In this document: in pieces, positions 1-6,819 of the stretch | How the letters are laid out: the number at the start of each line of letters is the position of its first letter | How positions within the stretch are numbered: the stretch's first letter is position 1 | DNA from: CAZDCZ01 sp964504155 | GTDB lineage: Bacteria > Bacteroidota > Bacteroidia > Bacteroidales > UBA12077 | Reading direction: 5' to 3' | DNA length: 8,432 bases | Assembly: GCA_964504155.1 (NCBI GenBank) | Contig: CAZDCZ010000103.1 | Span: 1 to 8,432, forward strand | Translations under genes and position numbers: made by a program | The notes under the pieces: generated by a model | Databases searched by the model: none | What the model saw: the letters and a program-made list of their open reading frames with translations, nothing else | What the model was told of the DNA's origin: nothing

Positions 1-2254
1 GTCCTGTAATACGATTACGAATTGCTCCGGCAACCATTGCAGTATTTAAGCCAAAAGAAGTCATTTTTTCCTGATCTAAAACTAATTGTAATTCGGCTTT
101 TTCCCTATCGCGACTTATTAAAACATCTTTTACACCTTTTGTTCTGTTAAATGCCGCAGCAATTTTTTCGGCAACAATATTGGTATGGTCAAAACTGTTT
201 CCGAAAACTTTCACTTCCATGTTACTTCCGCCGCCCATACCCATGCCACTTGACATACGTGCATTTCCGGGGTCAACATAATACTTTTCTACTTCAGGCA
301 ATATTTCAATATCTTTTCGCATTTCGTTGGCTATCTCAAAAATATCTCTTTTTCTATCCTGATGGGGTGTCATTTTAAAAGTATAATTGATAATATAGTT
401 TCCTGTTTCCATAAAAACTGATGCCATACTATTTTCATCACCCACGCCTGCACTTGTTGAAAGCATTTCTATCTCAGGGTATTTAGCCATAAATACTGAG
501 TCGAGATACTCTGCCGTTTTAACTGTTTCGTCAAGTTTTACACCTTGTGCCAGTTTAACTTGTGCACCCATTTGGTCGTTATCCATTTCAGGCATAAATT
601 CTGAGCCAATAAACTTGGTCAGAAAAAGAGAAGAAACAAATATAAGCACTGCAGCACCAACCACTAACCAACGATGACCTACTGCCCATGATAATGTTTT
701 TTCATAAACATCATCAATTTTGTCGAGTAAATTTTGTGAGAAATAGAAAAGTTTTCCACCAATAGTTTTTCGGTTTGGTTCTTTTACGCTTAAAATTTTA
801 GATGATAACATCGGAACAAGTGTCAATGAAACAATTACCGAAGTAACGATAGAAATAGTTACTACCCAACCAAGTGGTTTAAAAAGAATACCTGTTACAC
901 CACCTAACATAGTTAAAGGAAGAAAAACGGCAATAATGGTAAGTGTTGAAGCTATAACAGCCATACTCACTTCAGATGTTCCATAAATGGCTGACTCACG
1001 GGCAAAGCCCCCTCTTTCTAATTTCTTGGTAATATTTTCAAGTACTACAATGGAGTCGTCAACCACCATACCAATAGCAATGGTCAATGAAGAAAGTGTA
1101 ATAATATTGATAGTACCGCCGGATATATACATATAAATAAAACCGGCAATCAGCGAAATAGGTATTGAAATTGAAACAATAAAAGTTGCCCGCCAACGAC
1201 CCATAAAAAACATAACAACAATAACAACAAAAAATAATGCGAAAAGGATGGTCTCACTCAAATTACTTACCGCAGACATTGTATATACAGAGGTATCCAT
1301 CAAAACATCAACTTTTACATCGGGAGGTAAAGTTTTTTTAATTTTTTCGAGTTTTTCTTTTATTTTTTTTGCTACCGTTACTGTATTGGCATCTGATTGT
1401 TTTTGAATCATCAAACGCACATTCTTTTTTCCATTGGAACGTTCGAACGATTTTATATCTTTTAAACCATCGTTAATAGTTGCAACATCTTTTAAATAAA
1501 CAGGCCGATTATTAAAATTGCTTATTATAATGTTTTTAATAATATCGCTATTTTCAAATTCGCCTTGTACACGAAGTTGTAAATCCGATTTACCCATTTC
1601 AAGGCTTCCTGATGGCAGATTTAAGTTGTTGGCTGCAAGAACACCACCAATTTGTTCAACCGATAAATGATAAGCATCTAATTTTCTGGGGTCGATATCA
1701 ACCATAATAGCCCTTACAGGTGCACCAATTTGCATAATGTTTCCTACCCCATCAATACGGTTAATGGGTTGTACTATCTTGTCATCAATAATATCTTTAA
1801 TGCCCTCATAACTTTCGTCTGATGTTACCGAAAACATAATTACAGGCATCATACTTGTACTCATCCTAAATATAGTTGGGCTTTCAACATCATCAGGCAA
1901 ACTTTTTTCAACAAGACTTACGGCATCGCGTATTTCGTTTGTAGCTTCGTCTAAGTTTGCTCCCCACTCAAATTCTAATGTTATTACCGATATATTATCT
2001 TTTGAAGATGATGTTATTTCTTTCAGGTCACTGATAGCGCCAAGGCCGTCTTCAAGTTTTTTGGTAATATTTTGTTCCACATCTTCGGCATTTGCCCCGG
2101 GATAGAATGTGAAAATTGAAATCATCGGCGGATCCATCTTCGGGAAGAAATCTACAGGTAATTGAAGATAGGAGTAAATTCCTAAAATTACCACCCCGAT
2201 AAATATCATAATGGTACTTATGGGTTTTTTAACGGCTGTATTATATATGCTCAT
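1..2254 (-). CDS. RND efflux pump inner-membrane subunit (AcrB/HAE1-type), 3' end outside window
   Basis: Proton-driven inner-membrane transporter of a tripartite efflux system. It takes up substrates from the periplasm or membrane and passes them to the outer-membrane channel. The frame is open from ATG at 2254 to the left edge: 751 codons of a family usually about 1,000-1,060 residues long, so roughly the C-terminal quarter is missing. Visible in order: N-terminal TM1 followed by the family motif LQLPVDFFPKMDPP; a first porter loop (about residues 35-330); TM2 starting near residue 332; TM4 with GMVVDDSIVVLENI, whose D399/D400 match the proton-relay aspartates D407/D408 of AcrB; the LTLVPMLSSK motif after TM6; TM7 near residues 527-548; then part of the second porter loop, ending around GLNTAMVAGAIRNR. 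The relay lysine lies beyond the edge. The start is 21 bp after the adaptor stop, as expected for an operon. Substrate cannot be told from sequence. HAE1 class is likely; heavy-metal (CusA) type is less likely. Confidence 0.96.
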   Translation of the reverse strand, partial: MSIYNTAVKKPISTIMIFIGVVILGIYSYLQLPVDFFPKMDPPMISIFTFYPGANAEDVEQNITKKLEDGLGAISDLKEITSSSKDNISVITLEFEWGANLDEATNEIRDAVSLVEKSLPDDVESPTIFRMSTSMMPVIMFSVTSDESYEGIKDIIDDKIVQPINRIDGVGNIMQIGAPVRAIMVDIDPRKLDAYHLSVEQIGGVLAANNLNLPSGSLEMGKSDLQLRVQGEFENSDIIKNIIISNFNNRPVYLKDVATINDGLKDIKSFERSNGKKNVRLMIQKQSDANTVTVAKKIKEKLEKIKKTLPPDVKVDVLMDTSVYTMSAVSNLSETILFALFFVVIVVMFFMGRWRATFIVSISIPISLIAGFIYMYISGGTINIITLSSLTIAIGMVVDDSIVVLENITKKLERGGFARESAIYGTSEVSMAVIASTLTIIAVFLPLTMLGGVTGILFKPLGWVVTISIVTSVIVSLTLVPMLSSKILSVKEPNRKTIGGKLFYFSQNLLDKIDDVYEKTLSWAVGHRWLVVGAAVLIFVSSLFLTKFIGSEFMPEMDNDQMGAQVKLAQGVKLDETVKTAEYLDSVFMAKYPEIEMLSTSAGVGDENSMASVFMETGNYIINYTFKMTPHQDRKRDIFEIANEMRKDIEILPEVEKYYVDPGNARMSSGMGMGGGSNMEVKVFGNSFDHTNIVAEKIAAAFNRTKGVKDVLISRDREKAELQLVLDQEKMTSFGLNTAMVAGAIRNRITG

Positions 2255-2275
2255 AGCTTTATTTTTAATTAATTC

Positions 2276-3331
2276 TTAATTTTTAACGATAATTGATGTC
2301 TTATCCTTGATTTTGTTTTGCCCTCCAATAATTATTTCATCACCTTCTTGGATTCCTTCAAGTATTTCAGTTTTATCATCGAAAAGGCGACCTGTTAACA
2401 CACGCTGTTTTACTGATACATTATTTTTGTTTAAAAACAAATACATATCATTTGTACCCGTTTGTTTTACTAATGCAATTGTCGGAACAAGAATTCCTTT
2501 TCCTTCTCCTAAATTAAGTTGGATTTTAGAAAACATACCGGGGCGTAATTTTAAATCAGGATTATTGATTTTTACTTCTACAGTAAAAGTCTTTGTAGCA
2601 TCATCAATCGTTGGATAAACATTATAAATTTCACCGGTAAAGGTTTCATTGGGATAAATATCGCTGTTAATTATTACTTTCATTCCTTTTTTTATTTGAG
2701 GAAAATAAGATGCTGAAATTCCAACTAAAGCTTTTAACTTATTAATTTTCACGATAGTAACAACAGCAGACTTTCCTGCACGGGTATTTGGTGCACCCGA
2801 GAAATTCTCACCATCTTCAAAATATTTGCCGGATATTACACCGTTAAAAGGGGCTTTTAATTCTGTATTATCCAAAAGAAACTGGTAACTTACTTTTGTA
2901 GCCTCATAAGCAGTTTTTACTTCGTCGTATTGTTGCTGTGCAACCGTATTTGTCTTTTTAAGTTCTTCTAATCGTTTAAAATTGGTTTCAAGATTTAAAA
3001 GATTAAGATGTGCTGATTCTAAATTAGAACGATCCATAGTTGCAACAAGCTGACCTTTTGTAACACGGTCGCCTATTTCAACGTTTATCTTCTCAATTTT
3101 TCCGGGGGCCGCAGGTGCCAAATAAATTTCATTAAATGGTATTAGCGATGCTGTATAGTTTATATTTCTATTTACCACTTCCGTTTTGACTATCATTGTT
3201 CTAACAGGCATTGCTTGCTTTGTTTCTGTTTGCTTTATTTGCGCATCGTTTTCTTTTCCCGAATTGCAGGCTGTTGCTAACATCATTAAACCTGATACAA
3301 TCAATAAATTGCTATATTTTATTATTTTCAT
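2276..3331 (-). CDS. RND efflux periplasmic adaptor (membrane-fusion protein), lipoprotein
   Basis: Adaptor that bridges the inner-membrane RND pump and the outer-membrane channel. The 351 residues begin with a lipoprotein signal: a hydrophobic stretch and the lipobox LATAC, with C22 as the acylated residue, so the mature protein should be lipid-anchored. Family layout can be followed: first lipoyl half about residues 71-100 (APGKIEKINVEIGDRVTKGQ), helical hairpin about 101-155 (rich in L, E, K, Q), second lipoyl half about 156-196 (ELKAPFNGVISGKYFEDGE), beta-barrel about 200-275 containing LRPGMFSKIQL, and a C-terminal membrane-proximal domain ending with EGDEIIIGGQNKIKD. Length is normal for the HlyD/AcrA-like family. 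The start lies 12 bp after the TolC-like stop and the stop lies 21 bp before the pump start. No clear Shine-Dalgarno sequence is present, which is usual in this phylum. Confidence 0.95.
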   Translation of the reverse strand: MKIIKYSNLLIVSGLMMLATACNSGKENDAQIKQTETKQAMPVRTMIVKTEVVNRNINYTASLIPFNEIYLAPAAPGKIEKINVEIGDRVTKGQLVATMDRSNLESAHLNLLNLETNFKRLEELKKTNTVAQQQYDEVKTAYEATKVSYQFLLDNTELKAPFNGVISGKYFEDGENFSGAPNTRAGKSAVVTIVKINKLKALVGISASYFPQIKKGMKVIINSDIYPNETFTGEIYNVYPTIDDATKTFTVEVKINNPDLKLRPGMFSKIQLNLGEGKGILVPTIALVKQTGTNDMYLFLNKNNVSVKQRVLTGRLFDDKTEILEGIQEGDEIIIGGQNKIKDKTSIIVKN

Positions 3332-3343
3332 TATATTATTTTT

Positions 3344-4639
3344 TTAAAGTTTATTATTTAATTTTTTTAATGCTAATTCTGCATTCAATAATTGAAGTAT
3401 TGTGCCTGTCAATTCTGTTTCAGCAGTAATGTAATCGTTGTTTGAACTTGTAAGATCAAGGCTTGAAACAGTTCCTTGCTGAAATTTTAAATTCATCCGG
3501 TCAAGCACTTCTTTCGATATATCAACATTGTCTTTTTGAGAAAAATATTGCTCGAGAAGATTTTTATAATTATATCTTAATTGTTTTTCTTGTATCGTTA
3601 ATTGATCAGTCAACAAATCTTTAGTGTTTTCGCTAATATCAAAATCAATTTTTGCCTGACTTAATTGAGATTTTCTTAATCCTCCCGCAAATATCGGCAC
3701 GTTTAATGTGAGCCCCAGCACATGTTTAGGCGACATATCAAATTTGGGTTTTTTAATTTTTTCTGTATAAGAATAAAAAGCCACTAATGAAGGCAAATAG
3801 TTTGCTTTGGTCATATCAATTGATTTTTTTGCAATATCTCCTTGCATAGATACCAATTGATAATCAAGATTGTTTTCAATATTAAAATTATCAACCACTA
3901 TACTGTTTATTTGAATTTTGTTTACAACATCATCAAATGTTGTTGATAACTTAATGGACTGATTACTTTCCAAACCTAACTGAAATCGCAACAAATTATA
4001 TCCTAATTCAACTTGCCTTTCGGTTGATTTCACTGCATTTCCTATAGAAGTAACCATAACAGATAACTTTTTAGCATCGGTTTGCTCTATCATACCCACT
4101 TTAGCTAAGTTGTTTGTGTTCTCGTAAATAGTTTGAGCATTTTTATAATTCTCTTTCAGCTTATCTAAAATTCTTTGCATAGAAAGAATCATATAATAAG
4201 CTTGGTAAGTCTGCTCCTTTACATCAAGTTCACTTTTTTGATAACTTTTTTCCGTTATTGTTTTAGCCAGTTTTGCCAATTGAACACCAACAATATAATT
4301 TCCGCTAAAAATTAACTGACTGGCACTTGCCTTAAAATTACTAGTAGGATTAAATTCAATAGAAATCGGAGGTGCTGAAGGACCCATTTGTAAAGATGCT
4401 TCTGCTCCAAGAAAATTTGTATAATCTAAAGAGGCACTAACTTGAGGTAATCCTTGCGAAATCGTCTCTTTTATTTTCTGATTCGACTTGTCAATGGCAT
4501 ACCTCGAATTATGCAAGGTTTTATTATGCGCCACTGCATAGTTTACTGCACTATCTAACGACAGTTCCATTGGTTCTTGTGCTTGTATCGATAAGATACT
4601 AAAAAAAAGCACACTTAAAAAAAACATTTTCATCTTCAT
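3344..4639 (-). CDS. TolC-family outer-membrane efflux channel
   Basis: Outer-membrane channel of the tripartite exporter; it forms a trimeric barrel plus periplasmic helical tunnel in the family. The 431 residues start with a signal peptide (lysines, hydrophobic core FFLSVLFFSILS) with a likely signal peptidase I site after A20 (IQA|QE). The mature part shows the duplicated architecture of the OEP family. The first half has SQGLPQVSASLDY and ASQLIFSGNYIVGVQLAK (about 107-123). The second half has the matching NYLPSLVAFYSYTE and LNVPIFAGGLRKSQLSQAK (about 322-340). Each is followed by long amphipathic helices, and a final GTVSSLDLTSSNNDY precedes the last helix. Length is typical. Alternative starts at M3 (4633) and M5 (4627) would only shorten the signal peptide. 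The 75-bp gap after the marR-type gene contains a perfect AT palindrome (4645-4658) and TTGAT-GTT-ATCAA (4685-4697), but no convincing promoter. Confidence 0.94.
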   Translation of the reverse strand: MKMKMFFLSVLFFSILSIQAQEPMELSLDSAVNYAVAHNKTLHNSRYAIDKSNQKIKETISQGLPQVSASLDYTNFLGAEASLQMGPSAPPISIEFNPTSNFKASASQLIFSGNYIVGVQLAKLAKTITEKSYQKSELDVKEQTYQAYYMILSMQRILDKLKENYKNAQTIYENTNNLAKVGMIEQTDAKKLSVMVTSIGNAVKSTERQVELGYNLLRFQLGLESNQSIKLSTTFDDVVNKIQINSIVVDNFNIENNLDYQLVSMQGDIAKKSIDMTKANYLPSLVAFYSYTEKIKKPKFDMSPKHVLGLTLNVPIFAGGLRKSQLSQAKIDFDISENTKDLLTDQLTIQEKQLRYNYKNLLEQYFSQKDNVDISKEVLDRMNLKFQQGTVSSLDLTSSNNDYITAETELTGTILQLLNAELALKKLNNKL

Positions 4640-4714
4640 TTTTCATTAAATATTTAATATGTAATTAATTGCTATTAATAATCGTTGATGTTATCAATTA
4701 TTATAAAAAAAACA

Positions 4715-5155
4715 CTATAATTGTTCTGCTTTGTATTTTATATGAGTAACTACTTTATAAAAAGTTTTCATATCTTCTTTAGATAATCCTTCTTTGAGTT
4801 CTTCTCTTAATTCTGTATCAATTTTCAGGAAATCTTTAATAACTTGCTCTCCTTTTTTTGTAACCATTAAATATTTTTTTCTGCGGTCTTTTGTGTCAAC
4901 AGCTCTTCTTACTAATTCTTTTTCTTCGAGCACATCAATTATTCGCAGTATAACTGACTTATCCTTACCCATCATACAAGCCATTTCTTTAAGAATAACG
5001 CCGGCTTCTCTTTCATTAAGAATGTGTAAAACAGCATGTTGCTCTATGGTAAGCGAAATCTCTGCCTGCTCAATATCTCGGTTTTTCAGTACTCTAAGCA
5101 TCTCTCGCATCATTTGCCCAATTACCATTCCGAGAGGTAAATTATCTTGTTCCAT
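4715..5155 (-). CDS. MarR-family transcriptional regulator of the efflux operon
   Basis: Winged-helix DNA-binding protein, probably a dimeric repressor that releases its operator when a small ligand binds. The 146 residues fit the family. N-terminal and C-terminal helices (about 5-30 and 103-146) should form the dimer interface. A helix-turn-helix lies at about 52-82 (ILKEMACMMGKDKSVILRII), followed by the wing about 83-102 with the hallmark DTKDRRKKYLMVTKKG. It is the first gene of the operon, 75 bp before the TolC-like gene. The inverted repeat at 5190-5214 lies inside its own promoter, which suggests autoregulation together with the pump; this is inference from position. The ATG at 5155 is about 20 nt downstream of the -7 box. 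Whether it acts as a repressor or an activator, and what the ligand is, cannot be read from the sequence. Confidence 0.93.
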   Translation of the reverse strand: MEQDNLPLGMVIGQMMREMLRVLKNRDIEQAEISLTIEQHAVLHILNEREAGVILKEMACMMGKDKSVILRIIDVLEEKELVRRAVDTKDRRKKYLMVTKKGEQVIKDFLKIDTELREELKEGLSKEDMKTFYKVVTHIKYKAEQL

Positions 5156-5177
5156 AGTTTTTAATTTAATTCGAAGA

Positions 5178-5208
5178 CAAAGTAATGCATATTAGTTGAC
5201 ATAAACAA
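5178..5208 (-). promoter_or_regulatory. Candidate promoter of the marR-efflux operon
   Basis: Reading the minus strand, TTG (5208-5206) is followed by exactly 20 nt and then TTACTTTG (5185-5178). This is one base away from the Bacteroidota -7 consensus TAnnTTTG and has the usual spacing to a -33 TTG. The ATG at 5155 lies 22 nt beyond the -7 box. The putative operator occupies the -33 element and the spacer. Predicted by eye only. Confidence 0.55.
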
Positions 5209-5214
5209 CTAATA
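5190..5214. promoter_or_regulatory. Operator copy O1: 9-bp inverted repeat in the marR promoter
   Basis: TATTAGTTG (5190-5198) and CAACTAATA (5206-5214) are perfect inverted arms around the 7-bp spacer ACATAAA. Arm length and symmetry suit a dimeric MarR-family protein. The site covers the -33 element and spacer of the candidate promoter, 35 bp before the marR-type start codon, so binding would block RNA polymerase. That the adjacent regulator binds here is inference. Confidence 0.65.
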
Positions 5215-5418
5215 AAAAAAAATTTTTTAATAAAAAATGTATTTATCGTATTTTCAGCACATTAACCTATCAATCAACAATGTTTTTTAACTTTTATTAA
5301 CACAATTGTTATGTATTCTTGGATTTTAGTTTTTGTATGCATAAAATGTAAATGCTATTCAGCAAAGATTTATTCTCACGGCAAACTCATACTTTTTTTG
5401 TAAAAAACGCTTAATTCA
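5215..5418. other. Gene-free spacer between the two operator copies
   Basis: About 200 bp of AT-rich DNA with no credible coding frame. The longest frame noticed is 30 codons (5311-5403, plus strand) and has no family signal. No RNA gene or terminator was recognised. It separates the two operator copies by about 226 bp centre to centre, a distance over which two bound regulator dimers could be joined by a DNA loop. Confidence 0.5.
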
Positions 5419-5442
5419 TAGTTGTTTATGTCAACTAATATG
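5419..5442. promoter_or_regulatory. Operator copy O2: 24-bp exact inverted copy of O1
   Basis: These 24 bases are the exact reverse complement of 5188-5211, including the asymmetric 7-bp spacer. The inner arms TAGTTG (5419-5424) and CAACTA (5432-5437) are intact, but the outer 3 bp of one arm differ, so O2 has 6-bp arms against 9 bp in O1. In a rightward reading TTG (5422-5424) is followed 20 nt later by TATTATAC (5445-5452), a poor -7 box. No gene begins to the right, so its role is unclear: auxiliary operator or relic of a divergent promoter. Confidence 0.6.
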
Positions 5443-5527
5443 TATATTATACCGACAATCAAATAATTAAACAGTATAAATGCAGATAATAAATTAATAA
5501 GTATTTTTGGCAGTATAGAATACCCCC

Positions 5528-5578
5528 ATTCGGCGTAGCATTTGCTACGTCTTATTTATTCATGTAGCTTTCAGCTAT
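5528..5578 (+). repeat. Left inverted end of the RAYT unit, two REP-like hairpins
   Basis: Contains hairpin CGTAGCA-TT-TGCTACG (5534-5549) and hairpin TAGCT-TTC-AGCTA (5565-5577). It aligns by eye at about 80% with the reverse complement of 6044-6095, including a 16-bp perfect block (TGTAGCTTTCAGCTAT, 5563-5578) and TTCGGCG at the outer edge. Confidence 0.7.
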
Positions 5579-5660
5579 TGTATTCAATATGTTTTCCATT
5601 TTTTACTTACCTGAATTACATCTAAAACACTTTCGAAATCGACATAGATCTATTCTCCTT

Positions 5661-5907
5661 TTACCTTTTAAAATTCCGAAGAATACCACTTAAATTACCA
5701 TTACTGCTACGCAGCAACAAATGAACATGGTTCGACATTATTACAAAAGCATAAATTTCAAGTCCTTTATTTTCCTGGCAATATTTCAAACTATTTATTA
5801 CAATATCACGATATATTTTTCTTGTAAATATATCAGCCCAATGCACAATTTACAGTGTTAAATTGTAAGCTACTTCTTGGTTTTTTTATTTGATACCCTG
5901 TTGACAT
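5661..5907 (-). pseudogene. REP-associated tyrosine transposase (Y1/HUH family), broken
   Basis: The intact family cuts and rejoins single-stranded DNA at REP hairpins. The original start seems to be ATG at 5907, giving MSTGYQIK, a typical RAYT N-terminus. Seven A residues (plus-strand T run 5881-5887) shift the frame by one base. In the shifted frame the expected KNQEVAYNLTL follows, then TAA at 5852-5850, then IVHWADIFTRKIYRDIVINS and SLKYCQENKGLEIYAFVIMSNHVHLLL. The metal-binding HVH (HUH) motif is intact. The frame ends at 5663-5661 shortly after GILRNFK, so the region that carries the catalytic tyrosine in the family is absent. A possible scrap of later sequence (ENRSMSISKVF, near 5654-5622) follows the stop. 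There are thus three lesions: a +1 frameshift, a nonsense codon (perhaps CAA to TAA) and a C-terminal deletion or truncation. A GTG at 5846 could open a 61-codon remnant, but a functional product is unlikely. Confidence 0.8.
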
Positions 5908-6025
5908 AAAGTAAAGATATTATTAAATACAAAAATGCTATAAACACACTACTATTAAAATTATCCTTTTTAGTTTGCATGCCGTAACAGGTCTTTAAAT
6001 TTCGAAAGTTACGATAGAATATTTT

Positions 6026-6042
6026 TAAATGCTTCGCATTTA
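6026..6042. repeat. Third hairpin beside the right end of the RAYT unit
   Basis: TAAATGC (6026-6032) and GCATTTA (6036-6042) form perfect 7-bp arms around the loop TTC. It touches the inner hairpin of the right inverted end. The left end has no counterpart that I can see. Confidence 0.5.
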
Positions 6043-6043
6043 T

Positions 6044-6095
6044 ATAGCTGAAAGCTACAATAAAATAGAACGACGAAGTAAATACTTCGCCGAAC
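6044..6095 (-). repeat. Right inverted end of the RAYT unit, two REP-like hairpins
   Basis: Carries TAGCT-GAA-AGCTA (6045-6057) and CGAAGTA-AA-TACTTCG (6074-6089), with the outer CGCCGAA (6088-6094) mirroring TTCGGCG of the left end. The outer stem differs from the left copy at two base pairs, and both strands of the stem changed together, so the hairpin is preserved. Confidence 0.7.
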
Positions 6096-6186
6096 TTCTA
6101 TCTAATAAACTTTTGTTTGTTAATTTACGCTTAACTGGGGGAGTTTTGTATTGTTTTATAGTGTACTAAACTATTTTAAACTATTC

Positions 6187-6223
6187 AAAAAGAAGAGCAA
6201 TTAAATATTGCTCTTCTTTTTTT
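6187..6223. terminator. Strong bidirectional hairpin terminator after hsp20
   Basis: AGAAGAGCAA (6191-6200) pairs perfectly with TTGCTCTTCT (6208-6217) around a 7-nt loop. The flanking A run (6187-6190) and T run (6217-6223) give a U tract in either direction. It lies 18 bp beyond the hsp20 stop and should end that transcript; it would also stop any rightward read-through. Confidence 0.85.
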
Positions 6224-6240
6224 ATTTAGGACTAGTTAAT

Positions 6241-6681
6241 TTATGAAATTTTAATTTCGCGTTTTGGTTTTTCAATAGCTTCTTCCATTTTAGGCATTAC
6301 AATCAGAAGCAAACCATTTTTATAAACTGCACTAATTTTATCGCTATTTACTTTATTCGACAATCGAAATGAACGAGAAAAATTGTTAAATGCAAATTCT
6401 TTTAGGTTGAATTTCTCATTTTCAGAGTTTTCGTTAACAGATTTTTCTAAAGATATTGTTAATAAATTTTTCTCAATATTAATATCAAAATCTGATTTAT
6501 CGAATCCGGGAGCTGCAATCTCGATTCTAAAATCGATTTTCGATTCTATAATATTTGCAGGAGGAATAGAAAAATATTGTTTTTGATTTTCAAACTCATT
6601 AATAATTGAGTTATTAAAGAAATCATCAATTACATTATTGAAATTTCTAACTTCTGGTTCATTAAATCTTACAAGTGTCAT
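6241..6681 (-). CDS. Hsp20/alpha-crystallin small heat-shock protein
   Basis: ATP-independent cytoplasmic chaperone that binds unfolding proteins during stress and forms oligomers. I chose ATG 6681 (146 residues), because the product then begins MTLVRFNEP, the usual start of Bacteroidota Hsp20 proteins. An upstream in-frame ATG at 6708 would add nine residues (MNTNLKFII). The alpha-crystallin domain runs from about PPANIIESKIDFRIEIAAPG to IVMPK. It includes the conserved AxxxNGLLxxxxPK signature (AVYKNGLLLIVMPK) near its end, and the C-terminal I-K-I matches the IxI oligomerisation motif. The gene stands alone: it is divergent from trmD and has its own terminator at 6187-6223. A -24/-12-like promoter (6731-6746) may drive it. 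Confidence 0.92.
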   Translation of the reverse strand: MTLVRFNEPEVRNFNNVIDDFFNNSIINEFENQKQYFSIPPANIIESKIDFRIEIAAPGFDKSDFDINIEKNLLTISLEKSVNENSENEKFNLKEFAFNNFSRSFRLSNKVNSDKISAVYKNGLLLIVMPKMEEAIEKPKREIKIS

Positions 6682-6730
6682 AATTATAAATTTTAAATTA
6701 GTATTCATTTTAACTACTTATTTTCTATTA

Positions 6731-6746
6731 TTCAAAACATATACCA
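6731..6746 (-). promoter_or_regulatory. Candidate sigma-54 (-24/-12) promoter of hsp20
   Basis: On the minus strand the 16-mer TGGTATATGTTTTGAA matches the sigma-54 pattern TGGCAC-N5-TTGCA in the -24 GG, in the TTG of the -12 box and in exact spacing. It differs at C4 and at the C of the -12 GC. Transcription would start roughly 12 bp further, before either possible start codon. A sigma-70-like reading (TATGTTTTG) is also possible but has one base too many between TA and TTTG. Confidence 0.4.
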
Positions 6747-6787
6747 ATGTAATTTTCGATAAAAATTGGCATAACGAATTTCTTTTT

Positions 6788-6800
6788 CTGACTTTTTGTC
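6788..6800. promoter_or_regulatory. 13-bp motif, copy A, in the hsp20-trmD intergenic region
   Basis: CTGACTTTTTGTC matches the second motif at 6820-6832 in 11 of 13 positions, spaced 32 bp start to start, about three helical turns. It has a small inner dyad (GAC-AAAAA-GTC on the minus strand). The position upstream of the -24/-12-like element suits an activator site. Function is inferred. Confidence 0.4.
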
Positions 6801-6819
6801 GCCCTTTCATCTCAAAGCG

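Larger units (their letters stand above)
5528..6095. mobile_element. Decayed RAYT/REP-type element with imperfect terminal inverted repeats
   Basis: A unit of about 570 bp with hairpin-bearing inverted ends (5528-5578 and 6044-6095) around a broken REP-associated tyrosine transposase (5661-5907). RAYTs are single-copy, domesticated relatives of IS200/IS605 transposases that act on short REP hairpins carrying a GTAG-like tetranucleotide. GTAG is present next to both hairpins of the left end and next to the inner hairpin of the right end. No target-site duplication was recognised. Since the transposase is clearly defective, the unit cannot move by itself. The exact borders are inferred from the inverted-repeat alignment. 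Confidence 0.65.

Noticed and set aside
4794..5195. 133-codon open frame on the plus strand opposite the marR-type gene
   Set aside because: It mirrors a well-supported MarR gene on the other strand. Its Ser/Ile-rich product has no family resemblance.
5311..5403. 30-codon frame on the plus strand between the operators, starting MYSWILVF
   Set aside because: No family signal, no promoter or ribosome site, and such short frames are expected by chance in spacer DNA.
5900..5910. GTTGACATAAA, an 11-base match to the inner part of the operator copies
   Set aside because: It is explained by the start of the RAYT pseudogene (the ATG TCA AC of Met-Ser-Thr on the minus strand) and lacks the inverted second arm.
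6759..6774. TGGCATAACGAATTTC on the plus strand as a sigma-54 promoter for trmD
   Set aside because: The -12 GC is missing at the required spacing, and trmD has a perfect -7 box closer to its start.
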